Source: a bacterium (GTDB lineage Bacteria > Bacteroidota > Rhodothermia > Rhodothermales > UBA10348). Taken from it: a stretch of DNA of 37,034 nt. The DNA lies in NCBI GenBank assembly GCA_013204185.1, contig JABMOI010000065.1:1-37034 (forward strand), written 5' to 3'. Position numbers and translations under genes: made by a program. Below the pieces are notes generated by a model that saw only the letters and a list, made by a program, of their open reading frames with translations, had not been told where the DNA came from and did not search any database. Of the stretch, positions 1 to 7,705 are shown one piece after another (the stretch's first letter is position 1; each line of letters begins with the position of its first letter).

Positions 1-2
1 CA

Positions 3-434
3 AGTATTGCGGCGGAACTGGGCACCATGAAAGTTACAGAGCAGATCGACGCGCTTGAGGCAATGGGACTAAATTCAATCTCTTTTCTAGTCTTGCCAAG
101 GGTTATTGCGGGCTTATTCATGTTTCCATCACTGTATGTAGCTTCCGCCCTCGTATCCATTTTGGCTGGTGGATGGTCGGCCGATTTTTTAGGCTTGCTG
201 CCCATTGAATCATTTATACAAGGCGCGCGTGCCTATTTCCTTCCTTTTGATGCTTTCTATGGCGCTTCCAAAGCGCTGGCCTTCGGTTTCTTGATCACTT
301 CGATTTCCTGCTGGAAGGGGTTTAACGCGCGAGGAGGAGCCCAAGGTGTGGGGTCGGCAACGACTCAGGCTGTTGTTGTGAGTTGCGTGAGCATCTTGAT
401 TGCGGACTATATTCTGGCCGAGATTCTACTATAG
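3..434 (+). CDS. mlaE: MlaE-family ABC lipid-transport permease, C-terminal part (5' end outside window)
   Basis: The reading frame is already open at the window edge (S-I-A-A-E-L-G-T-M-K-V-T-E-Q...), so the ATG at 27 is internal and the true start lies upstream. The stretch ELGTMKVTEQIDALEAMG is the highly conserved cytoplasmic segment of MlaE/YrbE permeases, and at least three hydrophobic segments follow before the stop at 432-434. MlaE is the inner-membrane permease of the Mla/Mce phospholipid-trafficking ABC system (known of the family), working with an MlaF ATPase and an MlaD substrate-binding protein. Neither partner gene follows, so they must be upstream or elsewhere. The next gene starts 94 bp downstream and is unrelated. 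Confidence 0.9.
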   Translation, partial: SIAAELGTMKVTEQIDALEAMGLNSISFLVLPRVIAGLFMFPSLYVASALVSILAGGWSADFLGLLPIESFIQGARAYFLPFDAFYGASKALAFGFLITSISCWKGFNARGGAQGVGSATTQAVVVSCVSILIADYILAEILL

Positions 435-528
435 GATTTATCTTACGAGCCGTCGTCGCCGTATACTGCGGGGCCAAAAAGGTCATCGATAACCTCATAT
501 CCAAGTATCCAATTAGCCAAGTAGCCCC

Positions 529-2703
529 GTGCCAGAAGTAGATTCACAACAAAAAGGACTAGGAACCTTTGGCGGCGTCTTTACGCCCTCAATTCTGACG
601 ATTCTAGGCGTAATTATGTACCTACGCTTTGGGTGGGTCGTCGGTCAGGTAGGACTCTTTGGCACGTTTACGATTGTCACCCTTTCGACAGCCATTACGT
701 TTCTGACCGGGCTATCAATTGCATCCATTGCAACGGACCAAAAGATCAAAACGGGCGGCGCCTATTACATGATTTCGCGCTCGTTAGGAATTGAAGCGGG
801 CGGGGCTGTTGGTATTCCTTTGTATATCGCTCAAGCCCTGTCAGTTGCGCTGTACACGATTGGGTTTGCAGAAAGTGTTGTGCGTGTTTTTCCGTCGATG
901 GATGAGAAAATGATCGCCCTCATTACGACGGCTCTTATCACACTGGTTGCAATAAAATCCGCTCGTGCTGCAATCAAGACGCAGTTTGTGATTATGGCAG
1001 CAATAGGGCTGTCCCTGATTTCTTTGATCTTTGGAGGACCTGTTGAGGGCGCTACCGTGGCTGTTGCCGCTGCTCCCGAATCTAGCGTTGGATTTTGGGT
1101 CGTGTTTGCTGTCTTTTTCCCAGCCGTTACGGGAATTATGGCTGGGGTAAACATGTCCGGAGATCTCGAAAATCCGTCCAAATCAATTCCTTTGGGAACG
1201 CTGGCCGCAATTGGAACGGGTTACTTGATCTACATGATCATCCCATTAATTTTGAGCTCGCGCGCGACCCCTGAGCAACTTATTGCTGATCCTTTGATTA
1301 TGCGAAAAATCTCCTTTTGGGGTGACGCCATCATCATGGGTGTTTGGGGAGCTACGCTTTCGAGCGCACTAGGCAGTATTCTTGGAGCCCCCCGAGTCCT
1401 CCAAGCCATTGCGAGAGATGGAGTTATACCCAAATTCATGAGGTTTCTTGGGCAAGGTGTTGGCCCAGACGATGAACCCAGAATGGGAACGGCCTTCACT
1501 TTCGCGCTGGCAATTATTACCGTGTTGCTGGCCGATTTGGATATGATTGCCCCTGTGCTAACCATGTTCTTTTTGACGACCTATGGCGTGCTTAACATCA
1601 CTGCCGCCTTAGAGGGGTTTCTGGGGAATCCGTCCTTTAGACCCAAATTCAGAGTCCATTGGCTGTTTTCATTGGCAGGAGCAGTCGGGTGTACCATGGT
1701 CATGTTCCTGATCAATCCCTTGGCCACCGGGGCGGCCATCGCCATCGTTATTGTCATTTACTTCTGGCTCGAACGGCAAGAATTAAGGTCCGCTTGGGGC
1801 GATGTTCGAAGTGGTATTTGGTTTAACTTGACTAGAACGGGGCTACTAAGACTTCGTAGCAACGCCGATGCAAAAAATTGGCGCCCACATCTTCTTGTTC
1901 TGTCGGGAGCCCCTACAAAGCGATGGCATCTCATTGAATTTGCATCCAGTCTTTCCCACAACAGAGGTCTTCTCACGGTATCCTCCGTACTCAGTGGAGA
2001 AAACATAACGGCTTCCAGGATCGAGAAGATGACCCAAGGCATCTATGATTACATGGATAAACAGGGTATCCAGGCGCTCGTTCGCATCATTAAGTCTAAG
2101 GACCCGTTTGGCGGCGCTACGCAACTTGTCGATACATACGGCTTGGGCACCCTCGTCCCCAATACGGTCGTTTTAGGATCGTCGGAGGAATCAGAGCACC
2201 ACCAGGCTTATTGCCATATGATATCCCGTTTTTACGCTGCAAAGCGCAACGCCATAATTATTCGTCACAACGAACAACGCGGTTTTGGCTCTAGACGGCA
2301 TATTGACGTGTGGTGGGGTGGATTGAAAGGCAACGGCGCCTTAATGATGATCCTATCTTGGTTATTGAGTACCAGTCTTGAATGGCGCGGCGCAACAGTA
2401 ACCATCAAAATGGTGGTGCCAACGGCCCAGGCCTCCGATGGAGCCCGTTCAAACTTGGAAGAAATAATTCTGTCCACAAGAACAGGAGCTCAAATGGAAG
2501 TGCTTGTTTCTGATGGCCGTTCATTCTGGGACGTACTACAAGCTTCCTCTGCAACTGCGGATCTCATCTTTCTGGGTATGGCCCCACCTGATAATCAATT
2601 TGCTTCCTACTACCCACAACTCCTTGAGAGAACAGCGGGGCTACCTTCAACTGTATTTGTGCTAGCAGGTGAAGACCTCGAATTTGGAGACGTCATCACG
2701 TAG
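529..2703 (+). CDS. Cation-chloride cotransporter-like permease (SLC12/APC superfamily)
   Basis: A 724-residue protein. Residues about 10-435 form roughly 12 hydrophobic segments, opening with GTFGGVFTPSILTILGVIMY and RFGWVVGQVG, which resemble the first helices of SLC12 Na-K-Cl cotransporters, and with GGAYYMISRSLG typical of APC-fold carriers. Residues about 440-724 form a soluble C-terminal domain, also an SLC12 trait; bacterial amino-acid permeases of the APC fold usually lack such a long tail. Likely role: electroneutral cation/chloride symport or another APC substrate across the inner membrane; ion selectivity cannot be read from sequence. The start is GTG at 529. An in-frame stop at 514-516 leaves no upstream alternative, and the conserved N-terminus begins about 10 residues later. 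No SD sequence is visible. A TATACT hexamer at 462-467 might be a -10 element, but no good -35 accompanies it. Confidence 0.88.
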   Translation: MPEVDSQQKGLGTFGGVFTPSILTILGVIMYLRFGWVVGQVGLFGTFTIVTLSTAITFLTGLSIASIATDQKIKTGGAYYMISRSLGIEAGGAVGIPLYIAQALSVALYTIGFAESVVRVFPSMDEKMIALITTALITLVAIKSARAAIKTQFVIMAAIGLSLISLIFGGPVEGATVAVAAAPESSVGFWVVFAVFFPAVTGIMAGVNMSGDLENPSKSIPLGTLAAIGTGYLIYMIIPLILSSRATPEQLIADPLIMRKISFWGDAIIMGVWGATLSSALGSILGAPRVLQAIARDGVIPKFMRFLGQGVGPDDEPRMGTAFTFALAIITVLLADLDMIAPVLTMFFLTTYGVLNITAALEGFLGNPSFRPKFRVHWLFSLAGAVGCTMVMFLINPLATGAAIAIVIVIYFWLERQELRSAWGDVRSGIWFNLTRTGLLRLRSNADAKNWRPHLLVLSGAPTKRWHLIEFASSLSHNRGLLTVSSVLSGENITASRIEKMTQGIYDYMDKQGIQALVRIIKSKDPFGGATQLVDTYGLGTLVPNTVVLGSSEESEHHQAYCHMISRFYAAKRNAIIIRHNEQRGFGSRRHIDVWWGGLKGNGALMMILSWLLSTSLEWRGATVTIKMVVPTAQASDGARSNLEEIILSTRTGAQMEVLVSDGRSFWDVLQASSATADLIFLGMAPPDNQFASYYPQLLERTAGLPSTVFVLAGEDLEFGDVIT

Positions 2704-2755
2704 GACTCCCCCTCTTTAAGAAACTACCCTTACATCTATTTCCAGATCTCTTTTC

Positions 2756-3982
2756 ATGCTGAAAACTGCGCCCTTTCCAGAAGCCCTTCGTAAAATTGCA
2801 TCGGATTACGGTACCCCAACCTACGTCTATTTTGAGCAAACCGTTCTTGATCGAATCAATTCGTTGAAGACCCATTTGGCTGGCCTTCCGCTCCAATTGC
2901 TTTATGCGATGAAGGCTAATCATGCGGTTCCCATCATGGAGCGGATGAAAAAAGAAGGGTTGGGAATCGACGCCGTGTCTCCGGCAGAGCTCCTACTGGC
3001 GCTAAAATTGGGTTTCCCGACAGAGAAAATTTTGTTTTCTGCGAACAACATGACAGACCACGAAATGCACTTTGCGATTCAACAAGGTGTGATCTTGAAC
3101 GTGGGCGAGCTTTCGAGGCTTGAAAAGCTTGGCAAAGCATATCCTGGGACTAGCGTTTGTGTTCGACTCAACCCTCAGATTGGAGCTGGACATCATAAAC
3201 ATGTAATTACGGCAGGTACGGAGAGCAAATTCGGAATCCCAGTTGAGCAGATAGAAGAAATCCATGCCATTTCGAAAAAGTATGACCTACACATTCAGGG
3301 TCTGCATCAGCACATTGGAAGTGGAATCCTAGACACGGATACGTTGTGGAAGGCCATAAGTGTGATGCTCAACGCTTCCATTTCCTTTGAGCGACTTGAA
3401 TTTATTAACATGGGGGGAGGCCTCGGCATACCGTATAAAGCCAATGAAACTGGCATTCCGATGGACGAATTTGAAAGCAAGATCGTGACTCCCTTAAAGC
3501 GGTTTATAGCAGACCATCCATCTGATGGTTTACATATTTGGTTTGAACCCGGTCGGTATTTTACTGCTGAATGCGGCGTGCTTTTGGCCACCGTCAACAC
3601 CCTTAAAGAAACAGAGCATATTACCTTTGCTGGTGTGGATTCAGGGATGAATCACCTCATCCGCCCTGCGATGTACGGTGCCTTTCACGAGGTTGTCAAT
3701 TTGACCAATCCGGACGGAGAGTTAAAACCGTACGACGTCGTAGGGAATATTTGCGAGTCAGCAGACTTTTTTGCTAGGGGGCGCTTAATTCAAGAATTGA
3801 GAGAAGGTGACGTGGTAGCCGTGTTGGACGCAGGGGCATACGGCATGTCCATGGCCAACATGTATAATTTGCGTTCCCTTCCCGCCGAAATTTTCGTTCC
3901 CGCTGATTCTCAGATACCTCATGCTTTCAGAAGTAGAAAAACCGCTGAGCAATTGGTGGATGCAGAGCTATTGAACGTTTAG
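2756..3982 (+). CDS. lysA: Diaminopimelate decarboxylase
   Basis: A 408-residue fold-III PLP enzyme, the usual length for LysA. It converts meso-diaminopimelate to L-lysine, the last step of the DAP pathway, in the cytoplasm. Visible motifs are YAMKANHAVPIM (K53 is the expected PLP-Schiff-base lysine), HQHIGSG, GGGLGIPY (phosphate binding), EPGRY, GNICESADFFARGR (active-site Cys contributed across the dimer) and DAGAYGMSMANMYN near the C-terminus. The start is ATG 2756, 52 bp after the transporter stop, with no SD sequence. Together with dapF at 13.8-14.7 kb it shows that the organism makes DAP and lysine. The 3' end overlaps the convergent FAH gene by 4 bp. Ornithine/arginine decarboxylase paralogues are possible but less likely given the CESADFFARGR signature. 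Confidence 0.95.
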   Translation: MLKTAPFPEALRKIASDYGTPTYVYFEQTVLDRINSLKTHLAGLPLQLLYAMKANHAVPIMERMKKEGLGIDAVSPAELLLALKLGFPTEKILFSANNMTDHEMHFAIQQGVILNVGELSRLEKLGKAYPGTSVCVRLNPQIGAGHHKHVITAGTESKFGIPVEQIEEIHAISKKYDLHIQGLHQHIGSGILDTDTLWKAISVMLNASISFERLEFINMGGGLGIPYKANETGIPMDEFESKIVTPLKRFIADHPSDGLHIWFEPGRYFTAECGVLLATVNTLKETEHITFAGVDSGMNHLIRPAMYGAFHEVVNLTNPDGELKPYDVVGNICESADFFARGRLIQELREGDVVAVLDAGAYGMSMANMYNLRSLPAEIFVPADSQIPHAFRSRKTAEQLVDAELLNV

Positions 3983-4641
3983 GCGTTTTTAACTCCGACT
4001 GTCAGTTCAGGTATTCCCGCAATAGTTGCCACCAAGACGTCGCCTGGCGCGACGGGACCAACTCCTTCTGGAGTCCCTGTATATAAAAGGTCTCCGGGTT
4101 CAAGTGTAAAAATTGAACTACACCAACTCACGAGCTCAGCTACAGAAAAGATCATGTCTTGAGTATTCCCCGATTGTCGAAGCTCTCCATTGATCCGCAA
4201 TTCAATGGTCAAGTCAGCAACGTCATTCACAGATTGACTTGAAACAAAAGGTCCTAAAGGTGCGAATGTGTCAAACCCCTTAGCCACGCTCCATGGGTGA
4301 CTTTTTGCTTTAGCCTGATTTTGAATATCACGAGCCGTCATATCGAGGCCCACGGCGTAGCCTGCGATATAGTCCATAGCCACTTCTACTGGAATGTCCT
4401 TGCCCTTCTTTCCAATAAGGCAGACCAGTTCGACCTCGTGATGGACGTCATTTGACATCTTTGGAATCACAATGTGGGCTCCTGAGGGGATTAAAGCACT
4501 AGATGGCTTAAGAAACACCATGGGGGATTCGGGCACTTCATTACCTAATTCCTTGGCATGCTTGGCATAATTACGTCCAATGCAAAGCAATTTTCCGGGC
4601 CTGTAAGACATTCCTTGTTCTGAAATTCGAAATTCTTCCAT
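3979..4641 (-). CDS. Fumarylacetoacetate hydrolase (FAH) family protein, acylpyruvase-like
   Basis: A 220-residue protein of the short FAHD1/YcgM type. It has the opening GKLLCIGRNYAKHAKELGN, then SPMVFLKPSSAL, the metal-binding EVE motif (E69 and E71 in HHEVELVCLIG), D100 in GLDMTARDIQ, and TGTPEGVGPVAPGD near the C-terminus. Members hydrolyse C-C bonds of acylpyruvates or act as oxaloacetate decarboxylase/tautomerase using Mg or Mn (family knowledge); the substrate cannot be decided here. The start is ATG at 4641 with no SD. Transcription converges on lysA: its TAA (3979-3981) and the lysA TAG (3980-3982) overlap, so the two mRNAs must be complementary at their ends unless termination happens inside a gene. 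It is divergent from rplU with a 153-bp intergenic region. Confidence 0.92.
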   Translation of the reverse strand: MEEFRISEQGMSYRPGKLLCIGRNYAKHAKELGNEVPESPMVFLKPSSALIPSGAHIVIPKMSNDVHHEVELVCLIGKKGKDIPVEVAMDYIAGYAVGLDMTARDIQNQAKAKSHPWSVAKGFDTFAPLGPFVSSQSVNDVADLTIELRINGELRQSGNTQDMIFSVAELVSWCSSIFTLEPGDLLYTGTPEGVGPVAPGDVLVATIAGIPELTVGVKNA

Positions 4642-4652
4642 ATAGAAAACAA

Positions 4653-4683
4653 TTGTATCGAGTTATTTATTGTTGTAAATTTG
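4653..4683 (+). promoter_or_regulatory. Candidate promoter for rplU-rpmA (Bacteroidota-type)
   Basis: TAAATTTG at 4676-4683 matches the Bacteroidota -7 consensus TAnnTTTG exactly, and a TTG lies 20 bp upstream at 4653-4655, close to the known -33/-7 spacing. It sits in the FAH/rplU divergent region and would give a leader of about 100 nt. Placement is by consensus only. Confidence 0.35.
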
Positions 4684-4754
4684 GTGGCTAGGCGGTTTTA
4701 TACCCGTCAACCTGTACTGGTACTCTGCCAGACAGTTTATACGACTGAACTCTC

Positions 4755-4776
4755 GCGTCGGTAACCACCCCGGCGC
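4755..4776 (+). promoter_or_regulatory. 5' UTR hairpin next to rplU start
   Basis: GCGTCGG (4755-4761) can pair with CCGGCGC (4770-4776), seven pairs including one G-U, with the 8-nt loop TAACCACC. It ends about 18 nt before the rplU ATG and just before a purine-rich AAGAAGAG stretch that could serve as the ribosome site. Position suggests possible ribosomal-protein autoregulation, which is inference. Confidence 0.3.
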
Positions 4777-4794
4777 TCGAAAGAAGAGAACATA

Positions 4795-5163
4795 ATGTAC
4801 GCGATAGTAGAAATTGCTGGGAAACAATACAAAGTGTCTAAAGACGACACATTGTACATCCCTAGACAAGAAGCAGCTGCAAAAGATAAAGTCACTTTTG
4901 ACCGCGTCTTGTTGGTTGCTGACGGCGATAAGATCACTGTAGGGACTCCAACAGTTACTGGGGCTTCTATTGAAGCTACCATTGTTGAGCATGTCAAGGC
5001 AGACAAAGTGCTTGTTTTCAAAAAGAAACGACGCAAGCACTACAAAGTGAAAAACGGCCACCGTCAGCCGTACACCCAAATTAAAATTGAAGCTGTTTCA
5101 GAAGCCAAGAAAAAGGCTACGAAGAAAGCAGCAGAACCCAAAGCAGAAGCAGCTGCTGAATAA
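4795..5163 (+). CDS. rplU: 50S ribosomal protein L21
   Basis: A 122-residue protein with the L21 signature: [14 protein letters not shown] at the start, a [10 protein letters not shown] strand, [20 protein letters not shown] (basic rRNA-binding loop) and YTQIKIEAV. It binds 23S rRNA in the large subunit. After the conserved core ends at about residue 104 it carries a low-complexity Lys/Ala/Glu tail ([18 protein letters not shown]), longer than the minimal bacterial L21; such tails are common among Bacteroidota relatives. The start is ATG 4795. The nearest purine-rich stretch is AAGAAGAG, a weak SD. rpmA follows after 20 bp, the standard L21-L27 operon. Confidence 0.97.
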   Translation: MYAIVEIAGKQYKVSKDDTLYIPRQEAAAKDKVTFDRVLLVADGDKITVGTPTVTGASIEATIVEHVKADKVLVFKKKRRKHYKVKNGHRQPYTQIKIEAVSEAKKKATKKAAEPKAEAAAE

Positions 5164-5172
5164 CCCAACTCT

Positions 5173-5178
5173 GGAGGT
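5173..5178 (+). promoter_or_regulatory. Canonical Shine-Dalgarno of rpmA
   Basis: GGAGGT lies 5 nt before the rpmA ATG. It is the only textbook SD that I could find directly before a start codon in the window; most other genes have pyrimidine- or A-rich upstream sequence instead. Confidence 0.75.
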
Positions 5179-5183
5179 CTGAA

Positions 5184-5450
5184 ATGGCTCATAAGAAAGG
5201 AATGGGGTCCACCAAAAACGGTCGTGACTCCAACCCCAAGATGCTCGGAATCAAGGCTTTTGGTGGTGAATTTGTAAAAGCTGGTGCAATTGTCATGCGT
5301 CAACGTGGAACGAAGTTTCATCCCGGAGACAACGTTGGACGGGGCGGAGACGATACGCTTTTTGCTAAAGCGCCAGGCACCGTTCGCTTTGCAGTTGGCA
5401 TTGGCAAACGCAAATATATTCACGTCGACCCAGCTCCAGCTACAGCTTAA
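5184..5450 (+). CDS. rpmA: 50S ribosomal protein L27
   Basis: An 88-residue protein beginning [19 protein letters not shown], the universal L27 N-terminus whose free end reaches the peptidyl-transferase centre, followed by [40 protein letters not shown] and GRGGDD-type turns. It has no N-terminal extension of the kind cleaved by Prp in Firmicutes, so Ala2 should be exposed simply by Met removal. It is the second gene of the rplU-rpmA operon, 20 bp after rplU, with the only canonical SD of the region. A rho-independent terminator follows 26 bp after the stop codon. Confidence 0.97.
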   Translation: MAHKKGMGSTKNGRDSNPKMLGIKAFGGEFVKAGAIVMRQRGTKFHPGDNVGRGGDDTLFAKAPGTVRFAVGIGKRKYIHVDPAPATA

Positions 5451-5476
5451 GTCGACCTGGTATACTACCTGATATT

Positions 5477-5513
5477 AAAGGTCCCCTTTCCAATGGAAAG
5501 GGGACCTTTTTAT
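5477..5513 (+). terminator. Intrinsic terminator of rplU-rpmA
   Basis: A perfect 15-bp inverted repeat, AAAGGTCCCCTTTCC (5477-5491) and GGAAAGGGGACCTTT (5495-5509), with a 3-nt spacer AAT, followed by T-rich TTATATTT. The A-tract before and T-tract after would let it work in both directions, but no minus-strand gene ends here. Confidence 0.92.
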
Positions 5514-5608
5514 ATTTACGCTTTTCGTACTACAGCCGATTATTTAATAGCACACCGAGCCGGTACTCACTTCCGCAATCCGGTAAAAATGTCTCCTATC
5601 CGGAAAGT

Positions 5609-5628
5609 ATTGCCACCTCTCTGGCAAT
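5609..5628. repeat. Inverted repeat ATTGCCA-N6-TGGCAAT
   Basis: A perfect 7-bp dyad around CCTCTC, about 160 bp before the preferred start of the TPR gene. It could be an operator half-site pair or a small RNA hairpin. It lacks a T-tract, so it is not a terminator. Confidence 0.5.
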
Positions 5629-5707
5629 CGAAACGCATTATTTAGCTTCTAAAGGCCTTTTTCAAATTGGCAGGTCCTTTGTAAGGGAATGATCAGTCTG
5701 GTTTTTC

Positions 5708-5723
5708 CTCGAAACGATTCGAG
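5708..5723. repeat. Inverted repeat CTCGAA-N4-TTCGAG
   Basis: A perfect 6-bp dyad with the 4-nt loop ACGA. It overlaps the alternative GTG start at 5723, which is one reason to prefer the ATG at 5786 for the following gene. As RNA it would form a short hairpin in the leader. Confidence 0.45.
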
Positions 5724-5785
5724 TGCAAGACCATGATCTGAGAACAAACCCTGATGGACCAATCGTCCGAAAAAAGAGAACTGCC

Positions 5786-6628
5786 ATGATGCGTAAAGTT
5801 GACCTTCAACCCCGGAACGAATCATTTCTTTCCACCTTTCGAATTGCTGAACCTTCGTTCCAATCGACAGAGCTACCTTATTCATCGCTTACCCCACTTT
5901 GGAAAGCGCTCAACGAAAACAAATTTGAAGAAGCGCGAACATTGACCATCGCTGCGATGGGCCAGCTTCGCATTTTCCCCCAGGAGGAACGAGCTGCGAT
6001 GAAAATCGCATTGGCAGTTGCCGAACTTCATTTAGGTTCGACCGACAAGGCAAGACGGTTGGCTGGACGCTCACTCGACTTGTGTCCAAATCAGTTTTCA
6101 GCTCATCGGATTCTACTTTCTATTTATGTGGCTCACAAAGACTTCGCTGCAGCCTATTTGCACCTAGCCAATCTCCCACTACCTACGCAAACGGTTTCTT
6201 GGGACGGACCACTTCATTACGTAGATACTCAAGTTGCCCTAGCCGCATGGGCTTGGCAATTAGGTGAGTGGGATCAGGTCGCCGATCATTTGAACAATGC
6301 ATTCCCTAACGGCCTAAGTGAAATGCCGGCTGCGATTCGGGAAGATTGGTTCAAACTATCACTTTATCGTGGCCTCGCCGACGATGCTGCCGCTGCCGCC
6401 GCCTCGCTAATAGACAACCGTTCAATAGACGGAGCAGACGAAATTCTTCAGACCATTGTTCAAAGCGGTTGGACCAAACAGGCCCTCCCTCTTTATCGAT
6501 CAGTTTACACCAAGCAGCCTGAAAGCGAATTGCTTCGACGACGTTTGGTTGCCTTGTGTGTGAAAGAAGGAAATCTACAAGAAGCACGCGAACTAACGCG
6601 TCCAGGAGCCTTGAAACTCGCCGCATAA
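5786..6628 (+). CDS. TPR-like helical-repeat protein, first gene of the regulatory locus
   Basis: About 280 residues from ATG 5786 (301 from the GTG at 5723, which overlaps an inverted repeat and adds a polar N-terminus of no recognisable fold). No signal peptide or membrane segment, so probably cytoplasmic. Helical pairs such as ALNENKFEEARTLTIAAM, LAVAELHLGSTDKARRLAGR, ILLSIYVAHKDFAAAYLHLA, AWAWQLGEWDQVADHLNNAF and LVALCVKEGNLQEARELTR show the small/large/aromatic spacing of tetratricopeptide repeats, at least five copies, some degenerate. TPR proteins scaffold protein-protein interaction; nothing identifies an enzyme activity. It lies 40 bp before the HDOD gene on the same strand, with the kinase-like and sigma-54 activator genes beyond, suggesting an adaptor in the same signalling pathway. 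The partner is unknown. Confidence 0.7.
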   Translation: MMRKVDLQPRNESFLSTFRIAEPSFQSTELPYSSLTPLWKALNENKFEEARTLTIAAMGQLRIFPQEERAAMKIALAVAELHLGSTDKARRLAGRSLDLCPNQFSAHRILLSIYVAHKDFAAAYLHLANLPLPTQTVSWDGPLHYVDTQVALAAWAWQLGEWDQVADHLNNAFPNGLSEMPAAIREDWFKLSLYRGLADDAAAAAASLIDNRSIDGADEILQTIVQSGWTKQALPLYRSVYTKQPESELLRRRLVALCVKEGNLQEARELTRPGALKLAA

Positions 6629-6668
6629 TAAGCGCACTGCTTCTTCAACCTGATATTTGAGCACGACC

Positions 6669-7652
6669 ATGTCTGTCCCTTCAAAAAGCATTCTATCTAA
6701 GCTGACTGTCCGTCAGCTCCCCCTTCCCGGGACTGCATTAGCATGCCACACAATGAGACAGGGAGGTAACGCTTCGGTTCGCGATGTCGTCAGGGTCCTC
6801 GCAACCGATCCGATTTCCGCCCTATACATACTTAAAAGAGCCAACGAAGCGTATTACGGGCTCCAAGGGACCATAAGCAGTCTGACTCATGCAGTAGAGA
6901 TTCTTGGTACAGAGCACGTGCTTCACATGCTTTCTGTTGACCAAGCACCTGCAGAATTCAACGTCCCCCTTCATTTGGTGATGCAACACAGCTTTGTCAC
7001 AGCTCAAATTGCCCATCGAATTTCTGGAGGAACCTGGATGAGTGATCATGATGGAAATGTTTTTCTAGGCGGAATCTTTACTGCTGGATTGCTTCACAGC
7101 GTGGGCCGCCTTGCAACATGTATATCCTTTCCTAGTGAAGCCGGGAGGCTGTATGGGTATGACAATCACACATTCCCTATAAAAGGGTCACTTCGAGAGC
7201 TTGAAAAGCTTCAGTTTGGAGCCGATTACATAGAAATAGGGACATTCATTGCTCAAAAGTATCGATTACCCGCTGATTTATCTGATGTCATTCGAATGCA
7301 CGCAGATCCGGAGAGAGCAGATTCACGTCAGTCATCCTATCGTTTGGTTATGACCATAAATGCTGCAGCAGAAATTGCGTCGTCTTTAGGTTATGGAATT
7401 GATCCTCAGGGGTCTCTCCTACACGAACACTCTTCACCAGGACTGAATTGGTTAGAAAACGAACAGCCGGGATGTTTCATGACCATTCTACGTGAGTCTG
7501 ACAATCACCTAATTAATCTGGGTGTTTTTGATGTCACTAAACAACCATTTTTATACAGACAAGACCGGTTGCCCATTGACCATTCGCTATTTGCGCACCA
7601 GGAACTAAATGTTTCTCACACACAACTTACAGCGCCCGTAAGTGGCCATTGA
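6669..7652 (+). CDS. HDOD-domain signalling protein
   Basis: About 327 residues. Residues ~15-210 match the HDOD fold: LTVRQLPLPGTALACHTMRQ, VVRVLATDPISALYILKRAN, AYYGLQGTISSLTHAVEILG, then GLLHSVGRLATCISF, ELEKLQFGADYIEIGTFIAQ and LPADLSDVIRMHADP. HDOD proteins are HD-GYP relatives without phosphodiesterase activity and act as signalling adaptors, often near two-component genes (family knowledge). The HD catalytic pair is indeed absent: the LLHSVG segment has His-Ser instead of His-Asp. The residues after ~215 are not recognised. ATG 6669 is preferred to the in-frame TTG at 6657. Its TGA (7650-7652) falls just ahead of the kinase-like gene, with no promoter-sized gap, so the two are probably cotranscribed. 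Confidence 0.85.
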   Translation: MSVPSKSILSKLTVRQLPLPGTALACHTMRQGGNASVRDVVRVLATDPISALYILKRANEAYYGLQGTISSLTHAVEILGTEHVLHMLSVDQAPAEFNVPLHLVMQHSFVTAQIAHRISGGTWMSDHDGNVFLGGIFTAGLLHSVGRLATCISFPSEAGRLYGYDNHTFPIKGSLRELEKLQFGADYIEIGTFIAQKYRLPADLSDVIRMHADPERADSRQSSYRLVMTINAAAEIASSLGYGIDPQGSLLHEHSSPGLNWLENEQPGCFMTILRESDNHLINLGVFDVTKQPFLYRQDRLPIDHSLFAHQELNVSHTQLTAPVSGH

Positions 7653-7705
7653 AATGCGCGCGCGTTGCCTTCTCTCCCAATTATTTCGCTTATTCCGCTA
7701 CGACC

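Larger units (their letters stand above)
5514..5785. other. Non-coding leader region before the TPR gene
   Basis: From the end of rpmA to the preferred TPR start is 335 bp; after the terminator no credible ORF or tRNA is seen. It holds two separate inverted repeats, ATTGCCA-N6-TGGCAAT (5609-5628) and CTCGAA-N4-TTCGAG (5708-5723), plus two TCCGG direct repeats around 5577-5603. The promoter of the regulatory locus must lie here, but no sigma-70 pair stands out. Confidence 0.5.
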
